Assembly (NCBI GenBank): GCA_900548515.1
Contig: URKU01000048.1
Span: 1 to 13,704 of the forward strand
Reading direction: 5' to 3'
Length of the DNA: 13,704 nucleotides
Origin: an uncultured Collinsella sp.
Lineage (GTDB): Bacteria > Actinomycetota > Coriobacteriia > Coriobacteriales > Coriobacteriaceae
Part shown: positions 1 to 6,645 of the stretch, piece by piece
Position numbering within the stretch: the first letter of the stretch is position 1
Layout of the letters: each line of letters starts with the position of its first letter
Made by a program: the position numbers and the translations under genes
The notes under the pieces: generated by a model
Databases searched by the model: none
Told to the model about the DNA's origin: nothing
What the model saw: only the letters and a program-made list of their open reading frames with translations

Positions 1-539
1 TCGCCCGCGAGGTCGTCGATGCCGGGCACGCGCAGGCGCGTGGCCGGAGCGCGCAGAACGCTGCGGTGGGCAACCTCCTCGGCAGAAAGGCCTCGGCAGG
101 CGCCGCGATAGATAGGCATGCCGTCGCTGGCATGCGGTGCGCTCGCGGCGTGGAGCTCGGCGCGCGTGCAAAAGCAGGGGTAGGTGAGGCCGGCGTCTTG
201 CAGTTGATGCAGAGCACGCTCGTACAGGTCTAGGCGATCATGCTGGTAGTAGGGGCCTTCGTCCCATTCGAGCCCCAGCCAAGCCAGGTCGTCAATCAAT
301 TGAGCGGCAAGTTCCGGGCGCTTGCAGCGATCATCCAGGTCCTCAATGCGTAACACGATGCTGCCGCCCTGGCTGCGGGCCGAAAGCCACGCGCACAGGC
401 AGCTGAACACGTTGCCCAGGTGCATGCGGCCCGAGGGCGACGGGGCAAAGCGACCCACGACAGGCGCAGGAGCGGAGGCGGGCAGCGTCGTTGGCGCGTC
501 CGCGGCGGGCGCTGCTATGTTGCGTGCGTTGATATCCAT
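1..539 (-). CDS. gluQRS: Glutamyl-Q tRNA(Asp) synthetase, N-terminal 179 residues (partial)
   Basis: The gene runs off the left edge, so only the first 179 codons are visible. Enzymes of this family activate glutamate without tRNA and attach it to the queuosine base at the wobble position of tRNA(Asp); they resemble the catalytic half of glutamyl-tRNA synthetase without its anticodon-binding domain. Seen here: GRFAPSPSGRMHLGN at residues 29-43 (class I HIGH-like motif, HLGN), VLRIEDLDD at 62-70, and a zinc-site pattern CFC (C122, C124) followed by Y144 and C148, which fits GluQRS better than GltX. The ATG at 539 is preceded by no Shine-Dalgarno sequence; a TATACT box ends 7 bases upstream, so translation may be leaderless. 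About 28 residues precede the first motif, longer than the roughly 8 of the E. coli protein; a GTG at codon 28 is a less likely start. The missing C-terminus prevents checking the KMSKS-like motif. Confidence 0.9.
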   Translation of the reverse strand, partial: MDINARNIAAPAADAPTTLPASAPAPVVGRFAPSPSGRMHLGNVFSCLCAWLSARSQGGSIVLRIEDLDDRCKRPELAAQLIDDLAWLGLEWDEGPYYQHDRLDLYERALHQLQDAGLTYPCFCTRAELHAASAPHASDGMPIYRGACRGLSAEEVAHRSVLRAPATRLRVPGIDDLAG

Positions 540-546
540 GCGGACG

Positions 547-552
547 AGTATA
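547..552 (-). promoter_or_regulatory. Candidate -10 box of gluQRS
   Basis: On the minus strand TATACT lies 7 bases before the gluQRS ATG, so the predicted transcript would start at or one base before the start codon. No convincing -35 hexamer is seen 16-18 bases upstream, so the assignment rests on the -10 match and on the lack of a ribosome binding site. Confidence 0.35.
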
Positions 553-676
553 GCGCGGGACACGGTAGGGAAGGCGTTGCCGTTGCTCGCAAGTTGGCGG
601 CGCTGCGCATTGCGCACGGCGGGTTTGCGGCTCAACGTCTCGATCGCCGCGCACTGACTCAGCCTCACAAACGACA

Positions 677-712
677 GAAACCCCGGCAGCTCTTCGCAAC
701 TGCCGGGGTTTC
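677..712. terminator. Terminator-like hairpin, possibly bidirectional
   Basis: A perfect 13-bp stem, GAAACCCCGGCAG (677-689) and CTGCCGGGGTTTC (700-712), closes a 10-base loop. A and T runs form the base of the stem, as in bidirectional terminators, but no long U tract follows on either strand. It lies upstream of both flanking genes, so its parent transcript is unclear. Confidence 0.55.
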
Positions 713-890
713 CGCGGAAAAGGGGGACATGATCCTCGAGCGAACGGCAAAGGGGCAAACCGTTTTCGCTCAACTGCTTTATGCCCCTCGGCTGGCGGCT
801 CAATCAGCGCATGCCGCGCCCACACAAAGCCGCTACACCTGTGACGGAGCTGTGAAGTGGTATCTATCGTTGGTGCAGGCCATGCCAAGG

Positions 891-958
891 AGTGTCCCAA
901 ACTGCCGGCAGATAAGGAACGTCCCTAAGTGCCAGGCTCGGGTGGGACTTTTGTCCCA
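891..958. repeat. REP-like intergenic repeat segment with hairpins
   Basis: This segment holds AGTGTCCCAA, the 10-bp palindrome CTGCCGGCAG (902-911), AGGAACGTCCC (915-925) and the hairpin TGGGAC-TTTT-GTCCCA (943-958). AGGAACGTCCC recurs at 3096-3106. The style resembles dispersed extragenic palindromes of gut actinobacteria; that is recollection, not a search result. Confidence 0.4.
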
Positions 959-1048
959 TTTGGCGCTCCGGTCGCCTAGATATTCGTCATGTGTGCCCGT
1001 AAACGTGGGACAATGGCGCTGTTGGTATCACAGACAAAGGATGTGCCT

Positions 1049-2992
1049 ATGAACGCCCCCGTTGCCAAGACCTGTCGGCAGCGCCGCCTATTCGCGCGAT
1101 TTGCTTCCGTCTGCGCGCTCGTCGCGCTTGCGTTGTTGCTGCTGCCTGCCGCCGCGCACGCCGACGGCTACTCCATGAGCCAAACCTACATCGGCGCCAC
1201 GGTCGAGGCCGATGGCTCGTTGACCGTTGTCGAGGGACGCCAGTTCGATTTCGATGACGACATCAACGGCGTGTTTTGGGAGATCAATGCGGGCACCAAC
1301 CAGCAGGGCGGCGCGGCAGGTGTCGACGTGCTGAGCGTCGAGGAAGAGGACACCGCGTTCAACAAAGTCGATAACGCAAACAAGGGTGACTCTGGCGTCT
1401 ACACGGTCGAGCAGTCTGACGGCGGCGTAAAGATCAAGGTTTTCAGCCCCCACGAGAGCGGCGATAGCGTGATCTATTACGTGAGCTACACCATGACCGG
1501 TGCGGTCATGAACTGGGCCGATACCGCTGAGCTCTACTGGAAATTTGTAGGTGACGGCTGGTCCGCGGATTCCGACGATGTTGAGATGGAAGTGTACTTC
1601 GCAAATGCCGCTGCCGGGACGGCGGCCGTCAAGGGCGATAACTTCCGCGCATGGGGCCACGGTCCGCTGACGGGCGACGTGTCACTCGATGAGGACGAGC
1701 CCATGGTCACCTATACCATTCCCTGCGTGCATCAGGGCGAATTCGCCGAGGCACGCATCGCCTTCCCCAGCGACTGGGTGCCATGGCTTTCCGCCTCGAG
1801 CGAGGAGCGCATGCCGACAATCCTGAGCGAAGAGAAGGCGTGGGCCGACGAAGCTAACGCCCGCCGCGCTCACGCTCGCATGATTGCCAATGTACTTGCC
1901 GTACTAAGTGTTGTCGCAGCGGTGGCCTTTACCGGCACAATCGTTGTGCTCAAGCTGCGCCGCCGCAAGCCCAAGCCGCTTTTCCAGGACGAATATTTCC
2001 GCGATGTGCCCTCGGCCGACCATCCCGCCGTGCTTTCGGCCCTCATGAGCTGGAACGAGGTGCCCGATCAGGCATATATCGCCACGCTCATGAAGCTCAC
2101 TGACGACCGTGTGATCAAGCTAGAACAGGCGACCGTGACCAAGGCCAAGAAGGGTCTGTTGGGGCGCGAAAAAGAGGAGCAGACGTATCGCGTGACGGTG
2201 AGCGATGCGGGCTGGAAGTCGGCCAAGGGCATTGACCGCATGGTGCTCAAGGTCTTCTTTGCCGGTGTTAAGCCCGACGAGAACGGCGATCGCTCGCGCA
2301 CGTTTGACGAGCTGCAGCACTACGTCAAGCAGCACGCTACGCCCGTGGGCGACAAGCTCGAGGACTATCAGAACACCGTTAAGGGCAAGCTGGCCGATAG
2401 CGAGTACGTTGCCTCGGACGGCATCGTTGCAATGGTGTTTTGCCTGGTTCTCGGTATTCTGATCGCCTTTGTTCCCATGGGATCCATTTTCTTTACCGAC
2501 GGCGCACAGGTGAACATTATCGCCGCGCTTATCTCGGTGCCGATTGTGCTGGTGGGTATTGGCGTGGGCCTTACGTTCCGCCGCTTTACGCCGGAAGGTG
2601 CCGAGGTAGCGGCCCGTTGCAAGGCGCTCAAGCATTGGCTCGAGGACTTCACGCGCCTAAAGGAAGCCGTCCCGGGCGATCTGGTCCTGTGGAATAAACT
2701 TCTGGTGATGGGTGTGGCGCTGGGCGTTTCGAAGGAAGTCCTGCGTCAGCTTGCCGAGGCGGTGCCTCCCGAGGTGCGCGAGGCCGACGGTTTCTACGAC
2801 AATTACCCCTGCTACTGGTGGTACTACCATCATTACGGCATCGATTCGCCGCTCGATTCGTTTAACGATGTGTATCACGAGAGCATCCGTGAGCTGGCTT
2901 CGAGTTCCGATAGCTCGGGCGGCGGCGGAGGCGGCGGCTTCTCGGGCGGCGGCGGTGGTGGCGTCGGCGGAGGCGGCGGCGGAACGTTCTAA
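1049..2992 (+). CDS. DUF2207 (YciQ-like) membrane protein with Gly-rich tail
   Basis: This is a 647-residue predicted membrane protein of the DUF2207/YciQ type, whose biochemical role is not established. A signal peptide occupies residues 1-38 (RRLFAR basic region, Leu/Ala-rich core, likely cleavage after AHA). An extracytoplasmic domain (about 39-275) is followed by a membrane segment at about 279-301, then RRRKPK, a cytoplasmic region, and a membrane hairpin at about 458-480 and 488-511. Near the C-terminus is an aromatic stretch (YPCYWWYYHHYG, about 586-597) and a tail that is almost all glycine (about 623-647), both typical of the family. The ATG at 1049 was chosen because AAAGGA lies 7 bases upstream. 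An in-frame ATG at 989 would add 20 residues before the signal peptide and has no Shine-Dalgarno sequence. It is monocistronic, ending in the terminator at 3007-3054. Confidence 0.9.
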   Translation: MNAPVAKTCRQRRLFARFASVCALVALALLLLPAAAHADGYSMSQTYIGATVEADGSLTVVEGRQFDFDDDINGVFWEINAGTNQQGGAAGVDVLSVEEEDTAFNKVDNANKGDSGVYTVEQSDGGVKIKVFSPHESGDSVIYYVSYTMTGAVMNWADTAELYWKFVGDGWSADSDDVEMEVYFANAAAGTAAVKGDNFRAWGHGPLTGDVSLDEDEPMVTYTIPCVHQGEFAEARIAFPSDWVPWLSASSEERMPTILSEEKAWADEANARRAHARMIANVLAVLSVVAAVAFTGTIVVLKLRRRKPKPLFQDEYFRDVPSADHPAVLSALMSWNEVPDQAYIATLMKLTDDRVIKLEQATVTKAKKGLLGREKEEQTYRVTVSDAGWKSAKGIDRMVLKVFFAGVKPDENGDRSRTFDELQHYVKQHATPVGDKLEDYQNTVKGKLADSEYVASDGIVAMVFCLVLGILIAFVPMGSIFFTDGAQVNIIAALISVPIVLVGIGVGLTFRRFTPEGAEVAARCKALKHWLEDFTRLKEAVPGDLVLWNKLLVMGVALGVSKEVLRQLAEAVPPEVREADGFYDNYPCYWWYYHHYGIDSPLDSFNDVYHESIRELASSSDSSGGGGGGGFSGGGGGGVGGGGGGTF

Positions 2993-3006
2993 CGGTCGTA
3001 AGCTAT

Positions 3007-3054
3007 GGGATGGGCTTTTCTCGACAGCTGTCGGAGAAAGCCCATCCCCTTTTT
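3007..3054 (+). terminator. Rho-independent terminator of the DUF2207 gene
   Basis: A 12-bp perfect stem (GGGATGGGCTTT, 3007-3018, with 3037-3048) is extended by an inner CGACAG/CTGTCG palindrome (3022-3033) and followed by a TTTTT run (3050-3054). It starts 15 bases after the stop codon. Confidence 0.92.
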
Positions 3055-3074
3055 ATGCGTTACCTACGGAGACA

Positions 3075-3116
3075 GTCCCCAACGACTAGCCATTTAGGAA
3101 CGTCCCCAACGACTAG
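3075..3116. repeat. 15-bp direct repeat in REP-like sequence
   Basis: GTCCCCAACGACTAG occurs at 3075-3089 and again at 3102-3116, 27 bases apart. The second copy is preceded by AGGAACGTCCC (3096-3106), also found at 915-925. The block fills the gap between the convergent DUF2207 and acetyltransferase genes. Confidence 0.6.
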
Positions 3117-3131
3117 GTATGGCTGCTGGGC

Positions 3132-3773
3132 CTAGACGGTTAGGTCGAGTTCGTAGAGGAAGCTTTCGCGCGGCATGGCGTGGCGGCGTTCCTCGCGGTT
3201 GGCTCGGTGCGTGGCCGTGCGCTTAAAGCCGTGCAACTCGTAGAACTTCCACGAGCAGTTGGAGTCGGTGTACAGGTGCGCGCTGGTCGCCCCGCACGAG
3301 GACAGATGCGAGACCGCGGCGTCGAGCAGAACCGTGCCAACGCCCAGGCCATGGACATCGCGATCCACGGCAAGCAGCGTGACCTCGTTGTCGTGCGGCA
3401 ACGGGCTGCTTTCGAGCAGGCGGTTGTTGGTTCGGATGGTTGCGCGCACAAACGAGAGATACTCGGCGCACGACTCGGGTTCTAGCTCGCGCATCTGCGA
3501 CAGCAGTGCACGCTCAGTATCCATCCAATGTTCGTTGACGCTAGCGCCGGAGCTCTGTCCTGCGCGTGCAAGCGCAATGCCGCGCGCCTGACCGTCGATT
3601 ACGGCAACCTGCGAAAACGTCGAGGAAGAAAGGCAGTAGGCAAGGTCGCACGCGGCTTCGAGGCGGTTGTACTCATCGTTATCCGAGTTGTTGTGCCAAA
3701 GCTGCTGCAGGATCAGCGCGATGGCGTCGAAATCTTCGGTATCAAACGGTCGGTAGAGAACCCGCGAGACCAT
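3132..3773 (-). CDS. GNAT-family N-acetyltransferase
   Basis: This 213-residue protein has the acetyl-CoA-binding fold of the GNAT superfamily, which transfers acetyl groups to amines of small molecules or proteins; the substrate cannot be told from sequence. Motif A is VTLLAVDRDVHGLGVGTVLL (131-150), with the pyrophosphate-binding HGLGVG loop at 141-146. Motif B is SNCSWKFYELHGFKRT (171-186), with the usual YELHGF ending. The N-terminal part (about 1-125) is longer than in minimal GNATs of about 150 residues and includes RPFDTEDFDAIALILQQLWH, a typical first strand and helix. The ATG at 3773 follows AAAGAGG (3784-3778) with only 4 bases between them. It is convergent with the DUF2207 gene and divergent from purH. 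It has no obvious terminator of its own. Specific naming is not possible. Confidence 0.88.
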   Translation of the reverse strand: MVSRVLYRPFDTEDFDAIALILQQLWHNNSDNDEYNRLEAACDLAYCLSSSTFSQVAVIDGQARGIALARAGQSSGASVNEHWMDTERALLSQMRELEPESCAEYLSFVRATIRTNNRLLESSPLPHDNEVTLLAVDRDVHGLGVGTVLLDAAVSHLSSCGATSAHLYTDSNCSWKFYELHGFKRTATHRANREERRHAMPRESFLYELDLTV

Positions 3774-4050
3774 GGTGCCTCTTTCTATTGCGGATGCATA
3801 TCGAGCACAGTTCTACCACGCCATTGGCATCTAATTATGGTGCCCCTGTGTTCCATCAACTCACCGTGCCCAGTGGCGCTCCTGCAATCCCCGCTCGCAA
3901 GCTTTTTCTGCACAGCCGTCCGTTGCGGGGTGCAACGTCGCGCTCGATGCGCTACATTGAATCAGTATTTTCAATGCCGCTGCGCGAGCGCTGCAGATCG
4001 ACGTATCACCGACTCACAGAGCACGGCGGCGTACCAGACAGGAGGACTGC
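3774..4050. other. Divergent intergenic region upstream of purH
   Basis: This 277-base region has no credible gene. It carries two short perfect inverted repeats: CGTTGC/GCAACG at 3921-3937 and CATTGAA/TTCAATG at 3955-3976. The purH ribosome binding site AGGAGG is at 4040-4045. A TACATT box at 3953-3958 could be a -10 element, but no good -35 is seen. No purine riboswitch was recognised. Confidence 0.5.
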
Positions 4051-5658
4051 ATGGGATCTGATGTGAAGATCGCACGCGCGTTGATCTCGGTTACCGATAA
4101 GACGGGCGTCGTCGATTTCGCACGGACGCTGGTTGACGACTTTGGCGTCGAGATCATCTCTACGGGCGGCACGGCTCGTGCCATCGAGGACGCGGGCGTT
4201 CCCGTAACCCCCATCGAGGAGTTCACGGGCTATCCCGAGATGATGGACGGCCGCGTCAAGACGCTGCATCCCAAGGTTCACGGCGCGCTGCTGGCCCGCC
4301 GCGATTCCGAGCAGCACATGCAGGAGGCGGCTCAGCACGGCATTAAGCTGATCGACCTGGTCGTCGTCAACCTGTACGAGTTCGAGAAGACCGTCGCCAA
4401 CCCCGAGGTCACCTTCGCGGACGCTATCGAGCACATCGACATCGGTGGCCCCTCCATGCTGCGCTCTGCTGCCAAGAACGCCGCGAGCGTTACCGTCATT
4501 TCCGACCCGGCCGACTATGATGCCGTCCTGGCCGAGATGCGCGAGACCGGTGGCTGCACCACGCTTTCCACCCGTCGTCGCCTGCAGGTGAAGGTCTACC
4601 AGACCACCGCCGCCTACGACACGGCCATCTCCCGTTGGCTTGCCGCCCAGGCAAGCGACGTGGCGGACACCTCTGCCAAGCTCGAGATCTCGCTGGAGAA
4701 GGTCGACGACCTGCGCTATGGCGAGAATCCTCAGCAGAAGGCTACGGTCTACCGCTTTGCCGAGGGCTGCGAGAACACCGCGAGCTCGCAGTTCCCGCTT
4801 GTTGGCTCCGAGCAGATCCAGGGCAAGCCGCTCAGCTACAATAACTATTTGGATGCCGACGCCGCTTGGAACCTGGTCCGCGAGTTCGACGAGCCGGCCT
4901 GCGTGATCCTCAAGCACCAGAACCCCTGCGGCTCCGCCGTTGCCGAGGATATTACGGCTGCCTACGACCGCGCCTTCGCCTGCGATCCCAAGAGCGCCTT
5001 CGGCGGCATCATCGCCTGCAACCGCGAGGTTCCCTATGAGCTGGTTGAGCACTTCGCCGACCAGAACAAGCAGTTCGTCGAGGTCATCATCGCTCCGAGC
5101 TACACTGCCGAGGCGCTCGAGCGCATGGCCAAGCGCCCCAACCTGCGCGTGTTGGCGACCGGCGGCGTGGACCACGGCGCCCAGGTGGAGCTTCGCTCCA
5201 TCGACGGCGGCATGCTGGTGCAGGAGGTCGATCACGTGACCGAGGATCCCGCGACCTTTACGTTCCCCACCGACCGCAAGCCCACCGATGCCGAGATGGC
5301 CGAGCTTGAGTTTGCCTGGAAGGTCTGCAAGGGCGTTAAGTCCAACGCCATCCTGGTCTCCAAGGGCAAGGCCGGCATTGGCATGGGCCCGGGTCAGCCC
5401 AACCGCGTGGATTCTGCGCTGCTGGCCTGCGAGCGTGCCGAGGACTTCTGCGAGCGCGAGGGCGTGGAGAAGGGCGGCTTTGCCTGCGCAAGCGACGCAT
5501 TCTTCCCGTTCCGCGACAACGTCGACGTGCTTGCCGAGTATGGTGTGACCTGCATCATTCAGCCCGGCGGCTCCAAGCGCGACGACGAGAGCATCCAGGC
5601 CTGCAACGAGCATGGCATCGCAATGGTGTTTACGGGCGCTCGCCACTTTAGGCACTAA
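4051..5658 (+). CDS. purH: Bifunctional AICAR formyltransferase / IMP cyclohydrolase
   Basis: PurH performs the last two steps of de novo purine synthesis: formylation of AICAR by 10-formyl-tetrahydrofolate, then ring closure to IMP, in the cytoplasm. The 535 residues are close to the usual 510-530. The N-terminal MGS-like cyclohydrolase domain shows ALISVTDKTGVVDFA, the ISTGGTA phosphate loop, EFTGYPEMMDGRVKTLHPKVHGALL and DLVVVNLYEFEKT. The C-terminal transformylase domain shows ENPQQKA, the catalytic pair K288-H289 in LKHQNPCGSA, SAFGGIIACNREV, ASDAFFPFRDNVD and the conserved ending TGARHFRH. The ATG follows AGGAGG by 5 bases. No other pur gene is adjacent, so it appears as a single unit with its own terminator (5688-5723). 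Inverted repeats upstream could be control sites. The identification is secure. Confidence 0.99.
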   Translation: MGSDVKIARALISVTDKTGVVDFARTLVDDFGVEIISTGGTARAIEDAGVPVTPIEEFTGYPEMMDGRVKTLHPKVHGALLARRDSEQHMQEAAQHGIKLIDLVVVNLYEFEKTVANPEVTFADAIEHIDIGGPSMLRSAAKNAASVTVISDPADYDAVLAEMRETGGCTTLSTRRRLQVKVYQTTAAYDTAISRWLAAQASDVADTSAKLEISLEKVDDLRYGENPQQKATVYRFAEGCENTASSQFPLVGSEQIQGKPLSYNNYLDADAAWNLVREFDEPACVILKHQNPCGSAVAEDITAAYDRAFACDPKSAFGGIIACNREVPYELVEHFADQNKQFVEVIIAPSYTAEALERMAKRPNLRVLATGGVDHGAQVELRSIDGGMLVQEVDHVTEDPATFTFPTDRKPTDAEMAELEFAWKVCKGVKSNAILVSKGKAGIGMGPGQPNRVDSALLACERAEDFCEREGVEKGGFACASDAFFPFRDNVDVLAEYGVTCIIQPGGSKRDDESIQACNEHGIAMVFTGARHFRH

Positions 5659-5687
5659 GTTTTGCCCTGGGACAAAATAATCTCTGC

Positions 5688-5723
5688 AAAAGACGGCTGC
5701 TCCGTTTGGAGGGCCGTCTTTTT
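5688..5723 (+). terminator. Rho-independent terminator of purH
   Basis: The stem AAAAGACGGC (5688-5697) pairs with GCCGTCTTTT (5713-5722); an inner CTCC/GGAG stem closes a GTTT loop, and T residues follow. It begins 30 bases after the purH stop codon and immediately precedes the next gene's promoter region. Confidence 0.93.
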
Positions 5724-5725
5724 GG

Positions 5726-5731
5726 TATAAG
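5726..5731 (+). promoter_or_regulatory. Candidate -10 box of the 5764 gene
   Basis: TATAAG directly follows the purH terminator. It would place the transcript start near 5738 and give a leader of about 26 bases with the ribosome binding site GAAAGG at 5750-5755. The matching -35 would fall inside the terminator hairpin and is weak. Confidence 0.35.
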
Positions 5732-5763
5732 AGGACGGAATGACTAACACGAAAGGTACAACC

Positions 5764-6471
5764 ATGCCCCAGATTGATGATGCCGAGCTGTTTGGCAATG
5801 CCGAGGATCAGCGTGCGTACGAGGATTTTTGCGCCAATCAGGAGGCGATCGAGAAGTTCACGCTCGACAAGCCCGCGCTCATCTGCCGTTGGCGCATGTC
5901 CAACAAAAAGGTGCCCATGCTCAATCGCCACATCCGTGCGCTATCCGAGCGCCTGGTGCAGGGCGAACCACTTACCCATAACATGCTCAGCTGGGCCAAG
6001 CAGCACGTTGAGTGGTCACTTGCCGAGGGCGACTACACCGCCCGCGACGGCGTGCTCATGCTGGTGATCGATATCAACGGCAACGCCGCCATGACGGTGG
6101 GGGAGTACGAGCCGCTGGCCGACACGTCGGCCAAGGCGCTGCGTGCCCGTTCTGCCGAGGCTCGCTCCGAAGCCGACGAAACCGGCGTGGCGCCCGAGCT
6201 GCTCGCCGCCGTCAACAATGGCGAGCTTGCCTTTGTGGCGCCGGCGGACGAGTTCCTGTGCGGCACGGCGACGCTCATTGAGCAGCTGGCCCAGACCAAG
6301 GGCATCCCAGTCACGCGCGTAGACATTCCCGCGCAGCTCAAGGGTGCCTTGTTCCTGGTGAGCGACGAGCACGGCGTGGTCCCCGCAACCGAGACGGACG
6401 CCGCGGAGGCCGACGCCGCCACGGTCGCCTTCTTCGCCGACGGCTACGAAAAGCTTCGCGCCCGCCGCTAA
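5764..6471 (+). CDS. Conserved-looking protein of unknown function, 235 residues
   Basis: I do not recognise this protein. It is soluble, with no signal peptide or membrane segment, and is acidic at both ends. An N-terminal region with probable helices (AELFGNAEDQRAYEDFCANQEAIEKF) is followed by a mixed segment (ALICRWRMSNKKVPMLNRHIRAL, 38-60). Next come a strand-like stretch GVLMLVIDINGNAAMTV (96-112), an Ala/Glu-rich linker (121-145), and a segment with GELAFVAPADEFLCGTATLIEQLA (153-176). The start at 5764 was chosen because GAAAGG lies 8 bases upstream; the in-frame ATG at 5740 lies only 8 bases after a likely -10 box and has no suitable site. Codon use matches neighbouring genes, so it looks native and expressed. 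It stands alone between the purH terminator and the palindrome-rich region before the two-component genes. Confidence 0.82.
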   Translation: MPQIDDAELFGNAEDQRAYEDFCANQEAIEKFTLDKPALICRWRMSNKKVPMLNRHIRALSERLVQGEPLTHNMLSWAKQHVEWSLAEGDYTARDGVLMLVIDINGNAAMTVGEYEPLADTSAKALRARSAEARSEADETGVAPELLAAVNNGELAFVAPADEFLCGTATLIEQLAQTKGIPVTRVDIPAQLKGALFLVSDEHGVVPATETDAAEADAATVAFFADGYEKLRARR

Positions 6472-6482
6472 ATGATGTTTCT

Positions 6483-6519
6483 GGGACGGGGATTAAAAAC
6501 TCATTTAATTCCCGTGCCC
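6483..6519. repeat. Imperfect palindrome (REP-like)
   Basis: GGGACGGGGATTAAA (6483-6497) pairs with TTTAATTCCCGTGCCC (6504-6519) apart from one bulge and one mismatch, across a 6-base loop. It begins 11 bases after the stop codon of the 5764 gene. There is no U tract, so a simple terminator is less likely than a dispersed palindrome. Confidence 0.55.
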
Positions 6520-6522
6520 GTT

Positions 6523-6605
6523 GCGAGCGAGGGGCAAGCCCCTGCCGCTCGCGAACAGTTCTGTCACCTTGGTGACGCGCAAGGCGCGCACCTGCGGCTC
6601 CGCAG
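6523..6605. repeat. Row of four adjacent perfect inverted repeats
   Basis: Four perfect inverted repeats follow one another. The first is GCGAGCG/CGCTCGC (6523-6529, 6546-6552) enclosing AGGGGC-AA-GCCCCT. The second is GTCACC-TT-GGTGAC (6563-6576). The third is GCGC-AAG-GCGC (6577-6587). The fourth is CTGCGG-CT-CCGCAG (6592-6605). Spacers are 0-10 bases and loops 2-3 bases. They lie just before a likely promoter of the response regulator gene. Confidence 0.7.
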
Positions 6606-6606
6606 C

Positions 6607-6612
6607 CATAAT
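6607..6612 (+). promoter_or_regulatory. Candidate -10 box of the response regulator gene
   Basis: CATAAT matches five of six -10 consensus bases and would start the transcript near 6619, 27 bases before the ATG. No standard -35 is visible; the expected position lies among the inverted repeats, which would suit an activator-dependent promoter. Confidence 0.35.
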
Positions 6613-6645
6613 GGTGGCAAGACAACCAAGGGGGGAGCGGAATCC

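Larger units (their letters stand above)
540..1048. other. 509-base intergenic region between divergent genes
   Basis: No convincing gene was found here: the open frames that cross it lack ribosome binding sites and family motifs, and no tRNA is seen. It contains the gluQRS -10 box, a strong hairpin (677-712), a weaker inverted repeat (AGGGGCA 751-757 with TGCCCCT 782-788), repeat-like sequence (891-958) and the upstream region of the DUF2207 gene. A terminator-like hairpin between two divergent genes hints at a short unannotated transcript. Confidence 0.6.

Noticed and set aside
989..1048. Upstream ATG at 989 for the DUF2207 gene
   Set aside because: It would place 20 extra residues before a complete signal peptide and has no ribosome binding site, whereas the ATG at 1049 has AAAGGA.
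343..1052. Open frames on both strands across the left intergenic region
   Set aside because: They overlap gluQRS in other frames, are rich in Arg/Ala/Pro without motifs, and lack ribosome binding sites.
4006..5931. Long open frame of 641 codons antisense to purH
   Set aside because: It mirrors purH codons in GC-rich DNA, has no family motifs and runs through the purH terminator. The plus-strand purH is certain.
6250..6340. Weak likeness of FLCGTATLIEQLA in the 5764 gene to class IV aminotransferases
   Set aside because: Only a short stretch is similar; no PLP lysine context or other family motif was found, so the gene is left unnamed.
6472..6645. In-frame N-terminal extension of the response regulator
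   Set aside because: The extension translates the palindrome array. The receiver domain starts at the ATG at 6646, which has a strong ribosome binding site.
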